Translations under genes and position numbers: made by a program
From: Nipponacmea schrenckii
Lineage: Eukaryota; Mollusca; Gastropoda; Lottiidae
Assembly: GCA_030562195.1 (NCBI GenBank)
Contig: JAUJPP010000005.1
Coordinates: 25,221,106 to 25,285,105 of the forward strand
Direction of reading: 5' to 3'
DNA: 64,000 bases
Notes under the pieces: generated by a model
Told to the model about the DNA's origin: nothing
Databases searched by the model: none
What the model saw: the letters and a program-made list of their open reading frames with translations, nothing else
Part shown: piece by piece, positions 43,681-54,438 of the stretch
How positions within the stretch are numbered: position 1 is the stretch's first letter
How the letters are laid out: every line of letters begins with the position of its first letter

Positions 43681-44500
43681 AAAGAGGTGGACTTGGGAAT
43701 CTTAGATCTAACTGGGATGACACCAATAACAATGTAATTCAAAGGATGGACGAAGAGAGTCTGGTGTACAAGGTAAAGTCGGATAAATCACCAAAATCTA
43801 CAGTAGTACTTAGAAATCTTCTATTACCATGCAATGACCTCGATGCCTTAGTAGAGAATAGTCAAGAATTAAGGAAGAAGTTCAGGAACAATCAACCTCG
43901 AACGACTAAGAAATATGGTCAGGAGACAAGTCAAATGAAAATAGTTCATCTAGTGATGATGGGTTGGCATTTCCTGGAACAGTCAAGGACTACTGACATG
44001 GTACAATCAGATGAACCAGTTCTAGAAGGTCAGGAAAGTAACTTCCTCTCAGCTGCAGACAAATCTGATGAAAATTATTTTACGAGAGATAATTCGTCAG
44101 AAGTGGTTTGAGAAAGAAACCTACCCGTGGGAGAAAATTCATCAGGAGTGGTTTGGGAAAGAAACTTACCTGTGATACATAATTCATCAGGAGTGGTCGG
44201 AGAAAGAAACTTACCTGTGGTAGATTATTCATCATGAGTGGTGGGAGAAAGAAACTTACCTGTGGTAGCAAATTCATCAGGAGTGGTCGGAGAAAGAAAC
44301 TTACCTGTGGTAGATTATTCATCAGGAGTGGTGGGAGAAAGAAACTTACCTGTGGTAGCAAATTCATCAGGAGTGGTCGGAGAAAGAAACTTACCTGTGG
44401 GAGATAATTCATCAGAAGTGGTTGGAGAAAAAACTTACCTGTGGTAGATAATTCATCAGGAGTGGTCGGAGGAAGAAACTTACCTGAACTTATCTTAAAT
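43681..44500 (+). pseudogene. gypsy-2 pol C-terminal tail with 15-residue repeats
   Basis: ERGGLGNLRSNWDD and VYKVKSDKSPKSTVVLRNLL are the usual end of this type of integrase. The frame from 43746 then runs through acidic and polar residues into tandem copies of a 15-residue unit like VVGERNLPVVDNSSG. Stops within the array (for example near 44109 and 44236) and a frame change near 44430 break it. Confidence 0.75.
44085..44490. repeat. 45-bp coding minisatellite, about nine units
   Basis: GAAACTTACCTGTGG recurs every 45 bp (for example 44161, 44206). The unit is a multiple of 3 and stays in frame with the gypsy-2 tail, giving a repeated 15-residue peptide. Variation clusters at the Asp/Ala/Tyr position in two alternating subtypes (GATTATTC and GCAAATTC), suggesting that the array grew by duplication of 90-bp pairs. 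Confidence 0.9.
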
Positions 44501-44659
44501 TCTCGCCAGAATTTTGAAACAGTGGCCATATTTCAGGAATGTAGATGTTGAAAATGTCATAAAGTTGATGGAATTAGTCGAAGAAGCCGTATCGAGTAGC
44601 TGATCTTACTTATGGTGGAATAACTGATATACTATACCATTTGCTGTTTTGTTAATGTG

Positions 44660-44670
44660 AAGGTGGGGGG
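44660..44670 (+). other. Polypurine tract
   Basis: AAGGTGGGGGG lies directly before the TG of the 3' LTR, the expected position for the plus-strand primer. It confirms the plus-strand orientation of gypsy-2. Confidence 0.75.
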
Positions 44671-44903
44671 TGTATAAGGCGAACAACTCTTTTAATCTTC
44701 TTTATACAACTTTAGCTTTAGCATGGTCAAAGGGAGCGACTCCAGTTTTCACGAACAGAGATATTACGAGTTAATCCATTAGCTGCCAATTCAAGACAGG
44801 TCTTGCGAGCCTTCTGATCGGCTGAGTGTCCCCATTGCTGCCATGTTGGAAATAAATAAAAGCTTGTTATTACACAACTCTTTATCTTTTCTTTTAGTCT
44901 TCA
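44671..44903 (+). repeat. gypsy-2 3' LTR
   Basis: Pairs with 37793-38026. Contains TTGGAAATAAATAAAAG, a likely polyadenylation signal region of the element. Confidence 0.9.
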
Positions 44904-45260
44904 GGTAATAGATATATTTGACATTTCATATTTCAAGCACACTTTGAACTATGTTTTGTCCTATAAAAATATTGTATTATTAATCTGTAGTGCATTTTGT
45001 TCCGTAAGTCTCATCAGCGCACATGGTTGTCATGACGCCATAGCGCGATTTCAGAAATTTTCATGTATTATTATATTAATTATATTATTTGTAAACTGAA
45101 TCTTAAACTCTTGCAATAAAACTGAGAGTGCAATAAAGCATTGTACGGATTAGTCAGTGAATCTGAAGAAGAAAGATTTGATGACGACATTGTATGATAT
45201 AGAAGATTTTATAAAGCTACCACAACTGCAACAACCGAATCAGGACACAGTTAGAGAGTC
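44904..45260. other. Spacer between gypsy-2 and BEL-1
   Basis: Non-coding. It may include BEL 3' sequence, but no LTR pair was found. Confidence 0.4.
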
Positions 45261-45261
45261 T

Positions 45262-46842
45262 TCAACAAATGGTAGGATAAATGGTATCGCTCCATAAACA
45301 AGTAATGAACACAGTAACGTACATCTGGATTGTCAGTTTCCAAATTGATTTGTGTAAAATTTTCAGCTTCATCTGGCAACGTAGAGTGTCTGGTCCAGTA
45401 AACCATATCGAATGGGGTAAGTCAGACGCGGAACTGCCCCGTGAACCAATGTCTGCCGGATTATTCTTAGTCCGAACGTAATGCCACTCGGCGGGAATAG
45501 AATGATCATGGAGTTTCTGAACACGATTCGCCACGAACATTTGGAGACGTTGAATGTCATTGTTTATATATCCTAGTAAGACACGACTATCAGTCCAAAA
45601 ATATTGTTTAATATCAGGATAGCGTAGCTCCTTCTGTAAAAATGCACTGACGTTGACAGAAACAACTGCAGCTGTTAATTCTAACCGTTAAATTGTCAAA
45701 GCACAAAGAGGTGTAACACGAGATTTCCCCATGACTAAAGAACAATGAACTCTTTGATCAACATCAACTAATCATAAGTATGAACATTGTCCATAACCAA
45801 ATGTACTGGCATCCGAAAAATTGTGGAGTTCTAAATAAGCTAGTTCATTAAAGTTTTGGGGTTTATAGCAGCGGTTCAGCTTCAAAGTTTCTACTTTAAA
45901 TAAGTCTGTCCTCCACTGTTGCCAGCGCATGCACAATGAGTCAGGGATGTTATCAGCCCATCCAATGTTGAGTCTAGTCAAAGGTTTATCAGTTAATGTT
46001 ATTCGGAACTGAAAGGCATCGGCTTCCACGCACCATTGAATACCGAGAGCGCAGTCAACGGGAAGTTTATCAGTAGTTAAGTCTAATGCCTTAATCTCTT
46101 CAGCTAAATCATTTGGCGCAACACTTATATTAACTTCGGTGGAATTGGATAGAAATTTGTGTAAGCGAACTCCACATTTTGCTAACAGAATTTTACATTT
46201 GTCTATAAGATCTGTTGCTTCTTCAGAAGTAGAAACGGACGTGAGCCCATCGTCAACGTAAAAGTCATTTTGAATGAACCGAGAAACAGCTAAACCAAAT
46301 TCAGCTTCATTGTCTTTCGCACCCGTTTTAAAGCGAAGTTTGAGCACCCTGGTGAGGAATTAGCACCAAATAAATGGACTGTCATTCGAAAGTCCCCTTT
46401 CTTCCACCATACGAAACGTAGATAATCGCGATGATGTTTATCAACATGAAATTGGTAGAACATCTTTTCGATATCGCACATAAACTCTACATGGTCTTTT
46501 CTAAATCTACATAAGACTCCGATTAAAGTGTTTGTAAGATCAGGTCCTGAGTAAAAAGTCATTAAAACTTCTGTCTCTATATTTAGCCTGACAATCGAAT
46601 ACCACACGCACCTTTCCAGGTTTCTTATCATGGTGAGGAATATAGTTGATGTGTCCGTAGATACCAGTTTCTAATGCTTCTTCAGCGTACCCTTTCACTA
46701 TAAGGTCTTCCATAAATTTGACGTAGTCATCCTGAAGTTTACTATCTTTACAGAATCTTGCTGCCAAATTGTTCAACCTTCGTTCAGCCATAATTCTGTT
46801 GTTGGGAAGAACTGGATCACCATTTTTGCAAGGTGAGGGCAT
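45262..46842 (-). pseudogene. BEL-1 reverse transcriptase and RNase H
   Basis: NRIMAERRLNNLAARFCKD, INYIPHHDKKPGKVRVVFDC, SGPDLTNTLIGVLCRFRKD, FMCDIEKMFYQFHVD (first Asp), VHLFGANSSPGCSNFAL and NDFYVDDGL (catalytic Asp pair, about 46255) follow in order over two frameshifts. After LGIQWCVEADAFQF the usual RRGxLS/PLGF segment is deleted. RNase H begins with HNFSDASTFGYG (about 45815) and, after a frame change, ends with WHYVRTKNNPADIGSRG (about 45475). Confidence 0.9.
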
Positions 46843-47382
46843 TTCGTAGTGTCTGTTAGAAGAAAAAGTGGATACTCTTTTCCATCATGTCCACCAACTG
46901 TCTGTCTTCACCAGAAATACTTGACTCATCATTTCGTTCGTTAAAGTCGAATTCCATAAAACCTAGAATGTGTTTTCTTTGAGATATTACCAGTGTGTTC
47001 TGGTACTTCACCAATTAAACCAGGTACTTCGTAAGATACTGTTCGATGACTTATACCAATCAGATCTGTTTCTTCAGTTGATTCTTGATCAATTATCTCG
47101 ACGATACCCCAACCAAGGTCTGTACGTTCAGCATAAAGCCCATCACCACGAGGGAAATCACTTCTCTAGGGATTAGGGCTTTGGCGCAATCGTATCCTAT
47201 GAAAAGGCCAATTTCGCAATCTTAAAGTTCAGTTAGTTGGTTCGAAATCCTTTCAAGGTGACTCCATCGTTTAGCCATTTCGGTTGTAGGGATGTGAGAT
47301 CTGTTAGCAGGCATTGTGTCCCTTGTGTACGTAGTTGGTAGCGGAAACGGATATTATTACCTCGAACAGATAAATCCATTTA

Positions 47383-47470
47383 CAGTAAAACCTCGTTATC
47401 TCGAAGTCGGCGGTGCTATAAGAATACTTCGAGATAAACAGTACCTCGAGACAAACAACAACAATTAATA
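47383..47470. mobile_element. pogo/Tigger-like terminal fragment
   Basis: TA followed by CAGTAAAACCTCGTTATCTC matches the known terminus style of pogo/Tigger elements of the Tc1/mariner superfamily. Inverted words CTTCGAGATAAACAG follow about 45 bp later. The opposite terminus was not found, so this is a remnant or a very short MITE. Confidence 0.5.
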
Positions 47471-47527
47471 TTAATAATTAAACAATGTTTTCCAGTCTTA
47501 CAAGTTATTTACATTTTTTGGAAAAAA

Positions 47528-47887
47528 CTAGTAATCGTTTTCTGAACAATGTATCTTGGTACTGTCTATCAGTTTATCTTTTGCGAACATCGTTGATAAG
47601 GACAGTTGAACTGGAGTCCCTTTTACACCAAGTGAGTCAGAAGTCTTGGTCAACGCAAACGTAGTGTCTGATTTATTGTCAATTATTGCATAAGAAGGTA
47701 TTTCATGACCCGGATCACTTATGTGTGACAACCAAACAGGCAAGATCATTGAACTCTTGTTACTAGACGAGGTGCTTACACGATGTGAAGTACTAGCCTT
47801 GGCCGAAGATTCCTCGTTGTTGCCTCTGTTACTAGCACCACTGCTATCACCATGAAGTGCAGTGGGATGATATTTAGAACGTGTCAC
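47528..47887 (-). pseudogene. BEL-1 aspartic protease (DUF1758 type)
   Basis: MILPVWLSHISDPGHEIPSY then AIIDNKSDTTFALTKTSD shows the BEL-type protease start; the active-site Asp sits in IDNKSD. It ends STMFAKDKLI. Frame changes separate it from both gag and RT. Confidence 0.75.
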
Positions 47888-48204
47888 ATTTCAGTCTTTG
47901 TCTACAAAACTTGGATCTATGACCAATGTTTAAGGAAGCAAAACAAAGTCTATTTGAGGCACAGTAGCTTTTACGTTCTTCAGGTTTTTTTAGAAAGAAA
48001 ATTGTCACATATACTAATATGATGCCGATCTTTACAGTTGAAGAAGTTTGCAGGTTCGCTTGAGTCATTTCTTGAGGCTGCCTTATTTACTTCGGTTACG
48101 AATGCAGTTCGACGTGGATTGTTATGTGTCGCAGGATTAGGAATTGAATTAGGATATTTCCGTTCAGGTAAAGCAGTGAGGGGTTCACAGGCAATATCAG
48201 ATTT

Positions 48205-49391
48205 TTAAGTTAAGAAGTTTGCGAAATGTTCAAAAGGAAGCTCTCCATGTTTCGCCTTATAGTCATAAACAGCGCGACCCCAACGAGTAACAAGCCAATC
48301 TGGTAACTTATTTAAGAGTTTTCTATTTTCTCGCATATCATTTAATGAATTGAGAGTGTTCATAGAATTCATCACTACGTAACACTGTTTTAGAAAGTCT
48401 ACCAATCGACGGAGCGCTGGACCATCTCGCGGAGGAACTTTAGGCCACGAATCCAACTTATCACGAAAGGCATTCGCAAAGAGAAGTGGATCACCATAAC
48501 GTTTGTCAAGCAACAGTTTGGCTTCATGAAATGCATACTCTGAATCAAATAAGTAACTCTCAACGACTTCCTTTGCAGCACCCCCTAAGTACCGTTTTAA
48601 ATGTGCAGGAATGTTTAGATTTTCAATTAGGGTTTTAAATGCAATTTTCCAACCAGGATATTTTAGAGGATCCCCAGTAAATACACCAGGTTCAGGAGCA
48701 GGCAGTCGGTTTAACTGATTCTGAGTAGCTAATAACTTTGCTAAGTCATTAATTTGAATTTGAATGTGTGGGTTATTATTATACGAGTTTGAATCGTTTG
48801 ATTCATAAACACGATTTCCATAATTAGGAGTTTCTTTCATAGGTGGATCACGTAAGGTAAAAGGAACGAATACCTACAAATTCAGATTCTTTTTGTTTTT
48901 GTAGGATCATCACCTTTCACAGTCGCAGATAATTTTCCAGAACGTCTTGATATATTAGAACGCCTAGATTATATGTCTATCAAATGATCAGTAATCCTCT
49001 TAATTATCTCCTGATGCTGTTCTTCTATTGATTCAAAGCGAGAAATCAAAGATTCATCCGGTCCTTGAGGGAGAAGTTTATATAACTCATTGTATTCATG
49101 ACTAATGTTATCAAAATCAAAACGCAATACATCACGTTCATTGCGAATTAGAGAAACATCCATGGAGCCAGAGAGTACTGTTTCTAGCTTCACACAATCG
49201 TTTCGCCATTTCGAAATAGCAGAGCGAAAATTCTGTGGTGTCTGTACTTGCCGCTCAAAACCTTTCTCAGTAAAGATTCTATCTCGTGAACTAGAGCGCA
49301 ATTTCTGATTACTATTAGACATTGTCATAACTGAAGTTATCAGAACATATTCTGGTATTAAGAATATGATAAGAAAAAAGTTCAATAGCAA
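48205..49391 (-). pseudogene. BEL-1 gag
   Basis: The N-terminal part (49391-48969) includes KWRNDCVKLETVLSGSMD and a coiled-coil-like helix. The second part (48840-48205) holds LPAPEPGVFTGDPLKYPGW, LGGAAKEVVESYLFDSEYAF and LLLDKRYGDP, the DUF1759 signature of BEL/Pao gag. A gap with stops separates the two parts (about 48960-48845). A short continuation near 48068-47890 has Cys/His-containing remnants of a zinc-finger region. Confidence 0.85.
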
Positions 49392-49486
49392 AGGAACTGT
49401 TTACATAAGCTGACAAAAAAGTTTATTCACACCTAAAATAATTTTGTTTCCAGTGGTCCAATTGTCTAGACATATGGACGCTTTGA

Positions 49487-49584
49487 TTTTTCCATGGTCG
49501 AGTTTATTGGACGAAGTGTCGTCTGAACGATCTGGTTTTCCATGTTCGATTTGACTAGACGAAGTGCCATCTGGGCGATCCATG
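49487..49584 (-). repeat. 48-bp direct repeat, two units, upstream of BEL-1 gag
   Basis: Minus-strand translation gives DRPDGTSSSQIEHGKP followed by DRSDDTSSNKLDHGKI, two copies of a 16-residue unit. It lies just upstream of the gag start; it could be a leader peptide or untranslated sequence. Confidence 0.6.
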
Positions 49585-49914
49585 GACGAAGTGACTTCAG
49601 GGTGAATGAATGTCTTATGAATAAAATTGAACTATAATCATAATGTTATTCTTTAAAATATACCTCCTTGAGCCTTTTAACTGGTACCAACTATTGTTTA
49701 CATGAAATACGAAAATTAAACATGGCGGAGAAAGGAGAAATCCTTAGTTTTAGTACGTACAGTAAAATGAAGGTTTACGATATTCTATCCGAATATGAAC
49801 GGCAAATTAAGTACATATACACGCGAAAATATTACACAAATACAATGAATGCACTAATAACAATATAAAACATATCTTAGTGTGACAGTGTGGCATTTCT
49901 AATTTGGCTGTCTC

Positions 49915-50944
49915 TTAAAGGAGGTTGGAGCGAATAACCTAATTAAATTAGAAGTTGCTAATTTTTTGCATGGTGGTAGCTTAAAGTATCAGTATTGAGA
50001 AAATGCAAAATTTAGCATAGGTCACCGACTTATTTTTTGAGATAGAGGGTGTTATTTCTGTAGGGGTGGGGCACAATACTTGACCTACTTCTGACTCTCA
50101 ATTCACAGTGTTTTTACACTTCTATAATATTGATTTTTGCATAAAAACAACATAATGTGATTCCAGACATTTCAGTAATACTTTGGTATCAGCAATATGC
50201 TAAAATACAAATTTTCAGACAAAAAACGTTTGGCAGGCCGGTTAGTAATTAAGCTTCCAGAGACACTCAAAGACCTATAACTTGCTTATCATAAATTAAA
50301 ATCTGTAAATTGTTTTAACTTTATGTACTCAATTATAAAAGAAATCATGTAAGCCCAAAAAATTAGGGGGTCACCGAACTCATTCTCTGAAAAATCGGCC
50401 CTGAAGAGGGGTGGGGTCCAACAAGATAATGAGCTAAAGGGAGATAACTCTTTTAGTTCATTACTTTTTATTCAGAATATATTCACATAGTTTTTCAATG
50501 ACTAGTTTTTCCCCAAAGAAAAATGATACATCAGATAATTCAATGCTCTCAACACCAACCGAAGAATCGTGTTCACGGAAACTAGTTGTCGGAGAATGTT
50601 TGTTTTCAAAGTAAGTTGTTACCCAGGAAGAATGTTGCTATCCATGACTTTGTCTGGTGTCGTCATTCCGTTTGTAGGGTCGTGAGAGGAAGATTTGTCG
50701 AAGACATATTAGACTGGCTTTCTACTTTACATGTCCTCACCGATGAAACTTTTGTTTATTTCTCAAAGTGTGATTACTTCGCGAAATTACCCTTTCTTTG
50801 AGAAAATAATGCTTTCGCCATGGAGGCCGCCATGACACGGAATGTAGGTAAAGACGCGAGTATGGGACGTAACTCCGTCTGTAGTTTCTCGCAACACACA
50901 TGCGCAGTGGGATGCGCACAAACAATACGCTCCAACCTCCTTAA
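49915..50944. mobile_element. 1.03-kb TTAA-flanked element (MITE-like)
   Basis: TTAA at 49915-49918 is followed by AGGAGGTTGGAGCG, and the right end reads CGCTCCAACCTCC followed by TTAA at 50941-50944: a 13-bp inverted repeat with a one-base difference at the very tip. The interior has no recognised transposase. TTAA target use and the AGG tip recall Kolobok (inference). Confidence 0.7.
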
Positions 50945-52390
50945 GCAGTCCAGTATTTGACTTTGACATTTTATACTTCACTGAACAAGCCAATCACCTG
51001 TAAATACCCTTTGTTTTTATTCTATTTTTAATCTGGGATTCACCTTTCTGTCTATCCTTTGGGGTGAACTATCTTTATCCTCACCCTAACTACTTTGTGT
51101 ATTGGATACCACATTCTCCATTCTATCTTGGAAGAGGCAGGGTTTAATTTGTATTTTCTATAAATCAGCCATTTCATTCAGCCATCTAATTGATTCTTCA
51201 TTAATTAGTGAAAGGTATGTGTGTATTCTCTTCTTATGGGTTATTGTCAGGGGTTTTTACCAAGTTTAGAAAGAAAGGGTGTAAATGGTTTATTTTAAAT
51301 AATATTAAGTTCCATCATATTCAAGCATTTATTATTTATTAATATATAAGTATATAGTTTATACTTATTGTTAGTAGTATTATTCTGTGTAATGCGCTTT
51401 TCAGGTTTACATTAAAGCGTAATATTCACAGTTAAAGTTATACATGTAGTAGTAAAAATAGTTTGATGTCCAATATTTAAATCCCACTTCGTGTAGGTAA
51501 TTCATATACCGTATAGTTTTTTAGTTGTTTTTCATATACATGTACTTAAGATATATCCTTAGATGGATTGTGTATATTTTCCCTTATCATAGAGTATTTT
51601 ATCGTTTATATTGATATATTTACATTAGCTATTGTTTTTCTCCATTGGACTAATGTTAATACGTGTGGCGTTTATGACACAATAACTGCCATTGCCTCAT
51701 CACCAAAACACTGAGCGTAGTAATACACGGTCACCAATGTAAACAAACATGGCCGTCGCGCTATTAACGTCGATCATCTTCACGCTTGAACGTAAAATTC
51801 CAATTTTAATGTTGAATTCTAATATGTAATAAAGTTTCCATTAGCCTAACCCAAAGCCAATCTAATACTCCCAGCCTCATACAAAAATGATTGGCAAAAT
51901 GCGATAGAACTCAATCCAATTAGGCCTGAGAGTACTGGCCATAGCCGTAGACCCATTTGACCTAGTTGCTCGCTTCAGTTCAAGAGCCTAAAATTACAGG
52001 TTTATGGATTGTTTAATATTAAGTTTCAAAATACTATACTTTTACTGAAAATTTACTGAATTGAGTGTAAACTGTGGTCACCTATCAACATAATATAAAG
52101 CGGGCCTTCTTCTAGATTAGTCTTTATAGTTTCTTTCATTTTCTCGACTTTCCTACTTGTTTACATGCGGTCGGGACTAGCCTAATCACCTCTCCGTCGT
52201 TCAATTGTATCCGCGTTCATTAAATTTCATGATTCTGTTGCTTTTCATCGTTAACGTTGGAATTCATACCAAAATGTTTCATATTTATTGATTAATGAAT
52301 TGATTTATAAAGATTAAACATATAATTTAGATAAAAATTGTTTTTTCTTACATTTTGAAAGCTTTCCCCCGCGAACGCAGATGTACTTGT
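50945..52390. other. Non-genic stretch
   Basis: AT-rich DNA without recognised genes or elements. Confidence 0.45.
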
Positions 52391-52394
52391 CTAT

Positions 52395-52790
52395 TCCTTG
52401 GTTTTTGTGGTCATGTACTTGATCGCAGAAAGATGAATCTGTCCATTTTATACACATGTACTTGTGTATTTTAAAACTAATTGTACTTTGTAATGATAAA
52501 TGGTTTTTGCTGTCATGTACTTGATCGCCAGAAAATAAATCTGTCCATTATTTACACATGTAATTGTGTATTTTAAAACAAATTGTACGTTGAAATAATA
52601 CGTGATTTTTTGCGGTCGTGTGCATGGCCGCTGGAACTATATATTATATCCATTTTATAAACAAATTGTAGGTTTAAAATCTGTCCATTTCATGCACATG
52701 TACTTGTGTATTTTTAAACAAATTGTACGAGAAGTATTGTATATTTATTTTGTGGTCATGTGCCTGATCGCCGGAACATAGATCTCATAG
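52395..52790. repeat. Tandem repeat, about 100-137-bp units, four copies
   Basis: The block GTGGTCATGTACTTGATCGC followed by GAATCTGTCCATTT, CACATGTACTTGTGTATTTT and AAACAAATTGTAC recurs from about 52405, 52505, 52603 and 52739. Non-coding; it directly precedes the BEL-2 fragment. Confidence 0.75.
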
Positions 52791-52929
52791 ATCTGTCCAT
52801 CTATAATGGTTCGTCTAACGTGCATTCCTTCAATTTTCCATCCAACCTTTGTCCTGATATACGACCATAAACGCCATAGGGTGACCGTTTATTGCTTAAG
52901 TATTTTTTATAATTGTATATTAATCTTTT

Positions 52930-54017
52930 TGTATCGTTTTACAGGGTTTTTGTTTTGGTCAACAATAAAATTGCTTTGAACGAACCCAAGCCTTATCTTT
53001 TGGGGAAAAGAGATATCCCCAGGAACCAGCTACATTACCGCTATTCACGTAGACAAACACACGTGACTAAGATAGAGAACAATGAGGACTCCCGAAACAT
53101 AAGGCGTTTTTATCATATGCGCAGTACTACAGTAACAGATAGCATCGTCAGAGTTGGAGGTAGATTGAGAAAATTTTCATTTGAATAAGAAGAAATTCAT
53201 CCTATTATTGGTACCAGAGAATGAAGTCACAAAGCTGATTGAAAGAGACTTCCATGTTAAAAATGGTCATTGCGGAGCAGAAAGGACACTTAGTGATATA
53301 CGACGTAAGTCCTGGATAATTAGAGGGAGAAACTGTGTAAACGGTCTCATAAGACAATGTATAACTTGCAGAAAACTGAGGCAACCAGCGCACACTACAT
53401 TAATGACTGATTTACCGTCAGATAGACTCAAACCTTCACCCCACCCTTTACAGTCACTGGTGTGGATTTATTATGCCCATTTAACCAAGGTTTCAAGAAA
53501 TAAGACCATGAAAGCATGGGGTGTTTTAGACATAGATAGTCTGTAAACACCAGCTTTCCTGCAAGCTCTAAGAAGATTTTCTCCAATCATAGATGGCCAC
53601 AAGTTTTCATTTCCGACAATGGATCCAATTTCAATTGAGCTTAGAAGGAATTGCGTCTACTGTACGACAATGGTAAACGTCAAATCGAAGATTTCGCCAT
53701 GTTACGCAAAACCAAATGGAATTTCAACACTCCCTTGAGTCCTCACCAAGGAGGAATGTTTGAAAGCTTTATAAAGCAAACTAGGAATGCTCTACAGGAT
53801 GCAATAGGTGAACAGATCCTATCATGGCATAAGACGGCTACTATATTTGCTGAGGTCAAATGTTTGTTGAATAGTCGCCCAATTACAAAACGCCTTGACA
53901 CCTAATCGATTTATCATTGGAAGAGCCACTATTGAAGTACCTCAAGGTCCTTGCAAAGAGACGAAGAATCTTCATAAACGTTTTGAATTCGTTCAGATGT
54001 TAGTAAACAGATTCTTT
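52930..54017 (+). pseudogene. BEL/Pao integrase fragment (BEL-2)
   Basis: Plus-strand frames show DSIVRVGGRLRKFSFE, LIERDFHVKNGHCGAERTLS, WIIRGRNCVNGLIRQCITCR and LRQPAHTTLMTDLPSDRLKP (zinc-binding N-terminus), then KTMKAWGV. The first Asp region has decayed (SLVWIYYAH). After a break come WNFNTPLSPHQGGMFESFIK (catalytic Glu), EVKCLLNSRPITKR and IGRATIEVPQGPCKE to about 54017. It has no gag, RT or LTR. Confidence 0.85.
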
Positions 54018-54432
54018 ATTATTTAATTGAATAGGTTGTGATTTGAGGAATTTGGAATGTAACCACGTGCTCGCTAGAGTTATTTGCCCTTGTTTCCTAG
54101 CACGCCATTTTTAAATGGAGACAGTTTAAGAAACCTTTCCTATTAATTAAGATTTAGATAATTTAGGGCATAACCAGCCTCTATATATATTTATTTAAAG
54201 GATATCTATGCTTTAGGGGCTTAAGTAAAACTCTTCGGAATGTACATACATAGTGCATACATTAAAATGTTACTGTCTTGAAGAACAAGAACTTCCCAAC
54301 GGCAACACGTATAAAAAATATTGTAGCAAAAGGTCCTTGACAAATTCAGTTTCTGGCCACTTGTCATCCTCGGACGTCGGTTCTTGCTTCTACATCACTC
54401 TTAAACAAGCATGAAAAACAAATTCTAGCTTC

Positions 54433-54438
54433 CAAACA
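54433..54438. repeat. Target site duplication CAAACA, left
   Basis: Directly before the left terminus TACGGTGGCTCAC; identical to 60227-60232. Confidence 0.8.

Larger units (their letters stand above)
37793..44903 (+). mobile_element. Ty3/gypsy retrotransposon 2, LTR to LTR, with a nested Penelope element
   Basis: Two LTRs of about 234 bp start TGTATAAGG and end TCTCCA/TCTTCA. Between them, on the plus strand, are gag, protease, RT, RNase H (split by a 1.6-kb Penelope-like insertion) and integrase, then a 3' tail with a coding minisatellite and a G-rich polypurine tract directly before the 3' LTR. The domain order is that of Ty3/gypsy. Frames are broken throughout. No matching target duplication is evident at the outer ends. 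Confidence 0.9.
45262..49391 (-). mobile_element. BEL/Pao retrotransposon 1, lacking integrase
   Basis: Minus-strand order is gag (49391-48205), protease (47887-47528), RT (46842-45950) and RNase H (45850-45262), the BEL/Pao order. The integrase that should follow is absent. No LTR pair could be matched by eye. A pogo-like terminus lies inside at 47383. Confidence 0.85.

Noticed and set aside
44080..44529. 149-codon minus-strand open frame of repeated peptides
   Set aside because: It is the antisense of the 45-bp minisatellite; the sense strand is in frame with gypsy-2 pol.
49668..49868. Open frame with a good start context (AACATGGCGGAG) at 49722
   Set aside because: Short, no recognisable family, no consensus donor or partner exon found; could be a leader or a first exon but I cannot support it.
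50586..50801. 71-codon frame inside the TTAA-flanked element
   Set aside because: No transposase motif; probably chance.
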